A stretch of DNA of 12,507 nt from Kiritimatiellia bacterium (lineage in GTDB: Bacteria > Verrucomicrobiota > Kiritimatiellia > RFP12 > DVOR01): positions 1-12,507 of the forward strand of contig CAAGNN010000090.1 in the NCBI GenBank assembly GCA_900771325.1. Reading direction: 5' to 3'. The notes beneath the pieces were generated by a model. The model had not been told where the DNA came from, searched no databases, and saw nothing but the letters and a program-made list of their open reading frames with translations. Of this stretch, positions 7,287-12,507 are shown piece after piece. The translations under genes were made by a program, and so were the position numbers. Numbering within the stretch: position 1 is the first letter of the stretch; each line of letters opens with the position of its first letter.

Positions 7287-8776
7287 AGCGTCTCCTGCTC
7301 GAAGGCGGTTGCCGGCGCGTCGAGCGAGAGGCGCCGGGTGGGGGCGTGGACGGTGGCCTGGAGGCGGCGCTCGGGGTCGAGCGTCACGCGCAGGCCTTTG
7401 CGGCGGAGGGCGGAGCCCTGGTGGAGCGCGCCGGCGCAGCCAATGCGAAAGAGGTTGGTCAGATCCTCGGGGGTGAGGAGCTCGACGGCCTGGACGTGGG
7501 TGGCCGGGTGCGCGGCATCGGGGCGCCAGCCCTTGGCCTCGAGCCACGCCAGGAGGGCCTGCAAGCGCGCCTCTTGCGAGGAGATGGGGCGGCTTTCGCC
7601 GGGCGTGCTCGGGGGCAGGTAGGTGTGTTCGCGCTGACGGCGGCGGCCTTCGAGCGGGCGCTTGGGCTCGGGCGGGAAGGCGCGCAGGTCCTCATCCCAC
7701 GGCTGCTTATCGGTATAGAGGCGGAAGGGCTGGAGGAGCGCGTCGCCCAGCGCCATTGGCAGCTCCTCGCCCGGGAAGTTGGCCACCGCGCGGAAGAGCG
7801 CTCGCAGGTCCTCCAGGCGCGTACTGCGGCGGCTGAGCTCGCGGACGCGGCGGCAGACTTGGGCCAGCACTTCGCGGACGGCCCCGCCGATGGCGCGGCA
7901 CTGGGCGTCGAGCGCGCCGTTCTCGCCATAGAAGGCCAGGAGCTTGGCGAGGATGGTCTCCGGGCTCGGCAGGGATTTGGGGCGGAAGAGGGCGCGGGTG
8001 CGGCGCAGGCGGCGGACCATCAGCCCCTCGGCGGCCTCCCACTTCTTGCGGCAGTCGGCGCGCTGCAGGTCGCCAATCACCCCGAGGATCTTGCTGCGCA
8101 GTAGGCGCAGACGCTGGAGGTATTCGCTGAGGAAGAGCTGGAGGTCCTCGACAATCTGGCTGGCATCGTCTTGTTCGGCGGCGAGGGCATCTGCGGCGGC
8201 CAGGAGGCGCTGGCGCATCTCGTCGAGGCCGGACTTGATGTGGTTGGTGAGGTCCATCGCCTGCTGCAGACCGCAGAGGAGGTCGGCGGCGACCTCCTCT
8301 GTCATGGTGCCGGCACCGGCTTTGCGCAGGGTGCGGCGGGTGCGCTCGAGCTCGCTATAGAGGGTGTCGAGGCGGCGGCGGGTGGCGTCGATCATCTCCT
8401 CGCCGGCCGAGCGGCTCTCCTCGTGCAGCCAGGCGATGAAGTGCACGGCCAGGGTGCAGAGACGGTAGCGGAACTTCTCGCGGCGGTTGTCGCGATAACC
8501 GCGCAGGCGGACGCGCTCAATGCGCTCGGTGACCAGCCCCCAGGCGGTGAGCTGCTTGAGGTCGCGCAAGAAGGCCTCGCGGCCGCCGCCCTCGCCGGCG
8601 TAGAGTTCGGAGACGGCTGCGGCAATCTCGTCGGTCAACGGCTCGCTATTAAACCCCTCGCGCAAGGCCACAAGGGCCTCGACAATGGCCAGATAGGCCA
8701 CCCGCCGCTCGGCCGAAAGCAGATTCCCGAGCGCAGAGAGCTGTTCAGGCTGCGGTTGCTCTTCTTCCGGACTCAC
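7283..8776 (-). CDS. jetA: JetA-like kleisin (MukF-type) subunit of a Wadjet system
   Basis: JetA is the kleisin-like subunit that links the two SMC heads. The product is 497 residues, a usual JetA length. Residues 20-110 look like a winged helix: YLAIVEALVAL (28-38), LTDEIAAAV, then FLRDLKQLTAWGLV (69-82) and FRYRL (102-106). Residues 125-300 are long helices. RRSTRLEDLRALFRAVA (316-332) resembles the SRR-x-D-x-R-x-L block of DUF2397 (TIGR02677), so a type II-like JetA is my best guess. Residues 360-400 form a charged Pro/Arg linker, followed by a C-terminal winged-helix-like domain. The start is GTG at 8776. An in-frame TAG seven codons after the valS stop region rules out anything longer, and no ATG exists near the N-terminus. 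No Shine-Dalgarno site is visible, unlike jetB, jetC and jetD. Confidence 0.76.
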   Translation of the reverse strand: MSPEEEQPQPEQLSALGNLLSAERRVAYLAIVEALVALREGFNSEPLTDEIAAAVSELYAGEGGGREAFLRDLKQLTAWGLVTERIERVRLRGYRDNRREKFRYRLCTLAVHFIAWLHEESRSAGEEMIDATRRRLDTLYSELERTRRTLRKAGAGTMTEEVAADLLCGLQQAMDLTNHIKSGLDEMRQRLLAAADALAAEQDDASQIVEDLQLFLSEYLQRLRLLRSKILGVIGDLQRADCRKKWEAAEGLMVRRLRRTRALFRPKSLPSPETILAKLLAFYGENGALDAQCRAIGGAVREVLAQVCRRVRELSRRSTRLEDLRALFRAVANFPGEELPMALGDALLQPFRLYTDKQPWDEDLRAFPPEPKRPLEGRRRQREHTYLPPSTPGESRPISSQEARLQALLAWLEAKGWRPDAAHPATHVQAVELLTPEDLTNLFRIGCAGALHQGSALRRKGLRVTLDPERRLQATVHAPTRRLSLDAPATAFEQETL

Positions 8777-8797
8777 GGCAGGGCAGGGCTAGGGGCG

Positions 8798-11470
<2,673 letters not shown>

Positions 11471-11497
11471 AAAGCCTGACTCCATCAACAAAAGTTC

Positions 11498-11513
11498 CGC
11501 GCAGTATAGCACA
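11498..11513 (-). promoter_or_regulatory. Extended -10 promoter element of valS
   Basis: On the minus strand the sequence TGTGCTATACTGCGCG contains a TATACT -10 box (11508-11503) preceded by TGC, the extended -10 pattern. No good -35 box is present at 16-19 bp. The -10 box ends 32 bp before the valS ATG, which suits a short leader. A nearly identical element faces the other way in front of the lyase gene. Confidence 0.6.
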
Positions 11514-11546
11514 AGCGCGCTCGCTTTGCTTACAGTTGGCCGCGGT

Positions 11547-11563
11547 GGGGGCTGCAAGCCCCC
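11547..11563. repeat. Perfect 7-bp inverted repeat upstream of valS promoter
   Basis: GGGGGCT and AGCCCCC are separated by GCA. The dyad lies about 40 bp upstream of the valS -10 element and 40 bp before the 22-bp array. There is no T-run on either side, so it is not an intrinsic terminator. It may be an operator or incidental. Confidence 0.45.
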
Positions 11564-11602
11564 AAGCCCCCAGTGCCCTCCCCCTGCCACGCCCTTTCCC
11601 CC

Positions 11603-11770
11603 GACCCGCCCCGGGTTGACCTCCGACCCGCCCCAGGTTCGAGGTGGACCCGCCCCGGGTTGACCTCCGACCCGCCCCGGGTTGACCTCCGACCCGCCCC
11701 AGGTTCGAGGTGGACCCGCCCCGGGTTGACCCCCGACCTGCCCCGGGTTGACCTTGGACCCGGGGCAGGT
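11603..11770 (+). repeat. 22-bp tandem repeat array 2 (seven units plus terminal dyad)
   Basis: Seven exact 22-bp periods run from 11603 to 11756. Type A units contain GACCCGCCCCGGGTTGACC. Type B units (11625-11646 and 11691-11712) contain GACCCGCCCCAGGTTCGAGG instead. The order is A B A A B A' A'', so a 66-bp A-B-A block is repeated (11603-11668 and 11669-11734) with two differences in the last unit. The last part (11740-11766) is a dyad of GCCCCGGGT and ACCCGGGGC around TGACCTTGG, identical over 27 bp to 2032-2058 in array 1. Orientation is the same as array 1. Confidence 0.92.
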
Positions 11771-11792
11771 TCGCTTTTTGCCCCGGGCCTCT

Positions 11793-11811
11793 CGCGCGCG
11801 TGCGCGCGTAC
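11793..11811. other. 19-bp alternating pyrimidine-purine tract
   Basis: Every step from 11793 to 11811 alternates pyrimidine and purine (CG repeats with TG and TA steps). This is the composition that favours Z-DNA under negative supercoiling. It lies about 50 bp upstream of the lyase -10 element, where supercoiling from the divergent valS promoter would build up. Any function is inference. Confidence 0.5.
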
Positions 11812-11862
11812 TTATATTCTATACAGGGGCGCTGGCGGGGCGGTGTGTGCATTGCGGAGGAA

Positions 11863-11878
11863 TGTGGTATACTGCGCG
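11863..11878 (+). promoter_or_regulatory. Extended -10 promoter element of the threonine ammonia-lyase gene
   Basis: TGTGGTATACTGCGCG carries TATACT (11868-11873) preceded by TGG, the extended -10 pattern, with no clear -35 box. It ends 29 bp before the ATG at 11903. Fifteen of 16 bases match the divergent valS element at 11498-11513. A second AT-rich stretch (TATATTCTATACA, near 11813-11825) could hold an additional start. Confidence 0.6.
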
Positions 11879-11902
11879 CAGTCAAAAGGAAAGTGCACGA
11901 GT

Positions 11903-12507
11903 ATGTCAAAGCTTTCGATTGAGAATATCCGCCACGCGGCCGAGGTGTTGCACGAGGTTGCGCGCAAGACGGATATGATTTTCGCCCCCAAGTTGTCGGC
12001 CCAGGCCGATGTGTGGCTGAAGACCGAGAACCTGCAGGTGACCGGTTCGTTCAAGGTGCGCGGGGCCTACTATAAGATTTCTCGTTTGACCGAGGCGGAG
12101 TTGGCGCGCGGGGTGATTGCTTGCAGCGCGGGGAACCACGCGCAGGGGGTGGCGCTGGGCGCGCAGAAGCGCGGGGCAAAGGCCATCATCTGTATGCCGG
12201 ACATTGCGCCGATTGCAAAGATTGAGGCGACTAAGAGTTATGGCGCGGAGGTGCGCCTGGTGCCGGGCTCCTACGATGACGCGAGCGCCTACGCCCAGCG
12301 TCTCTGCAAGGAGACAGGGATGACCTTCGTCCACCCCTTCGACGACCCGGACGTGATTGCCGGGCAGGGGACGATTGGCCTGGAAATCTTGGAGCAGCTG
12401 CCGGAGGTGGACGCGGTCTTCGTGCCGATTGGCGGCGGCGGGCTGATTTCCGGCGTGGCCTACGCCATCAAGCAGCTTAAGCCCTCGTGCAAGGTCTATG
12501 GCGTGCA
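11903..12507 (+). CDS. ilvA: Threonine ammonia-lyase, 3'-truncated by window edge
   Basis: This PLP-dependent fold type II enzyme deaminates threonine to 2-oxobutanoate and ammonia, the first step to isoleucine (or threonine catabolism in the TdcB form). The first 201 residues are present. TGSFKVRGA places the PLP-binding lysine at 51. SAGNHAQG at 75-82 is the substrate-binding loop. GQGTIGLEI (about 155-163) and the tetraglycine phosphate loop PIGGGGLISG (175-184) are diagnostic of the threonine/serine dehydratase family. The N-terminus is short, like TdcB and medium-length IlvA. Whether it carries an ACT regulatory domain lies beyond the edge, so biosynthetic IlvA and catabolic TdcB cannot be separated here. 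The ATG has AGGA twelve bases upstream. It is transcribed away from valS, and the right end of the window cuts it. Confidence 0.93.
   Translation, partial: MSKLSIENIRHAAEVLHEVARKTDMIFAPKLSAQADVWLKTENLQVTGSFKVRGAYYKISRLTEAELARGVIACSAGNHAQGVALGAQKRGAKAIICMPDIAPIAKIEATKSYGAEVRLVPGSYDDASAYAQRLCKETGMTFVHPFDDPDVIAGQGTIGLEILEQLPEVDAVFVPIGGGGLISGVAYAIKQLKPSCKVYGV

Larger units (their letters stand above)
11471..11902. other. Divergent intergenic region between valS and the lyase gene
   Basis: This 432-bp stretch has no credible gene. It carries the two divergent promoters, a perfect 7-bp palindromic hairpin, the second 22-bp array and an alternating purine-pyrimidine tract, all listed separately. 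An open frame on the minus strand from 11909 through the array encodes Arg/Gly/Pro repeats and is an array artefact. The lyase Shine-Dalgarno is a loosely placed AGGA at 11887-11890, twelve bases before its ATG. Confidence 0.7.

Noticed and set aside
2274..8776. MukBEF chromosome-condensation operon
   Set aside because: The SMC is much shorter than MukB, and a fourth gene with a Toprim E...DxD pattern follows. That fits Wadjet/Mks systems and not MukBEF.
11603..11770. CRISPR array
   Set aside because: The units are directly adjacent 22-mers without unique spacers, and no cas gene is nearby.
11740..11778. Intrinsic terminator on the plus strand (GC dyad then a T-run)
   Set aside because: The dyad is followed by TTTTT only after seven intervening bases, and no plus-strand gene lies upstream that would need it. 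The dyad is better explained as the last repeat unit.

Overview
The window is bacterial, GC-rich (by eye well above 60 %) and densely coded. It has standard Shine-Dalgarno sites and full-length bacterial housekeeping proteins. The S2 and ValRS sequences look most like those of a Gram-negative lineage near the Planctomycetes-Verrucomicrobia-Lentisphaerae group, but that placement is an impression from residue patterns, not a search result.

Layout, left to right. (1) 1-1635, minus strand: an rpsB-tsf translation operon. EF-Ts runs off the left edge, and S2 carries an Ala/Glu/Lys-rich C-terminal extension of about 92 residues. A plausible promoter and a strong leader hairpin lie upstream of rpsB. 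(2) 1636-2273: a gene-free stretch with GC-rich inverted repeats, four 22-bp tandem repeats, a weak terminator candidate and a degenerate 7-bp tandem repeat. (3) 2274-8776, minus strand: a complete four-gene SMC-type plasmid-defence operon of the Wadjet (JetABCD/MksBEFG/EptABCD) kind. Its order is jetA (kleisin-like), jetB (KITE/MukE-like), jetC (MukB-like SMC ATPase) and jetD (Toprim nuclease subunit), with each junction overlapping by 4 or 14 nt. (4) 8798-11470, minus strand: valS, ending only 21 nt before jetA. (5) 11471-11902: a divergent intergenic region with two near-identical, oppositely facing extended -10 promoters, a second 22-bp tandem array, and an alternating purine-pyrimidine tract. 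(6) 11903 to the right edge, plus strand: the start of a PLP-dependent threonine ammonia-lyase.

How the parts work together. rpsB-tsf and valS are translation genes, and the lyase is isoleucine-pathway or threonine-catabolic metabolism. The accessory cargo is the Jet operon. In characterised relatives JetABC is an SMC motor that extrudes DNA loops and senses small circular DNA, and JetD cleaves it. Here jetA has no visible promoter or Shine-Dalgarno site and follows valS by 21 nt in the same frame, whereas jetB, jetC and jetD each have a Shine-Dalgarno site. The defence operon may therefore be expressed as a tail of the valS transcript. Related 22-bp arrays sharing an identical 27-bp dyad lie on both sides of the valS-jetABCD block. 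This could mark an acquired or mobile segment, or simply reflect a genome-wide intergenic repeat family. The most interesting content is this Jet operon, its housekeeping-linked expression and the flanking arrays.
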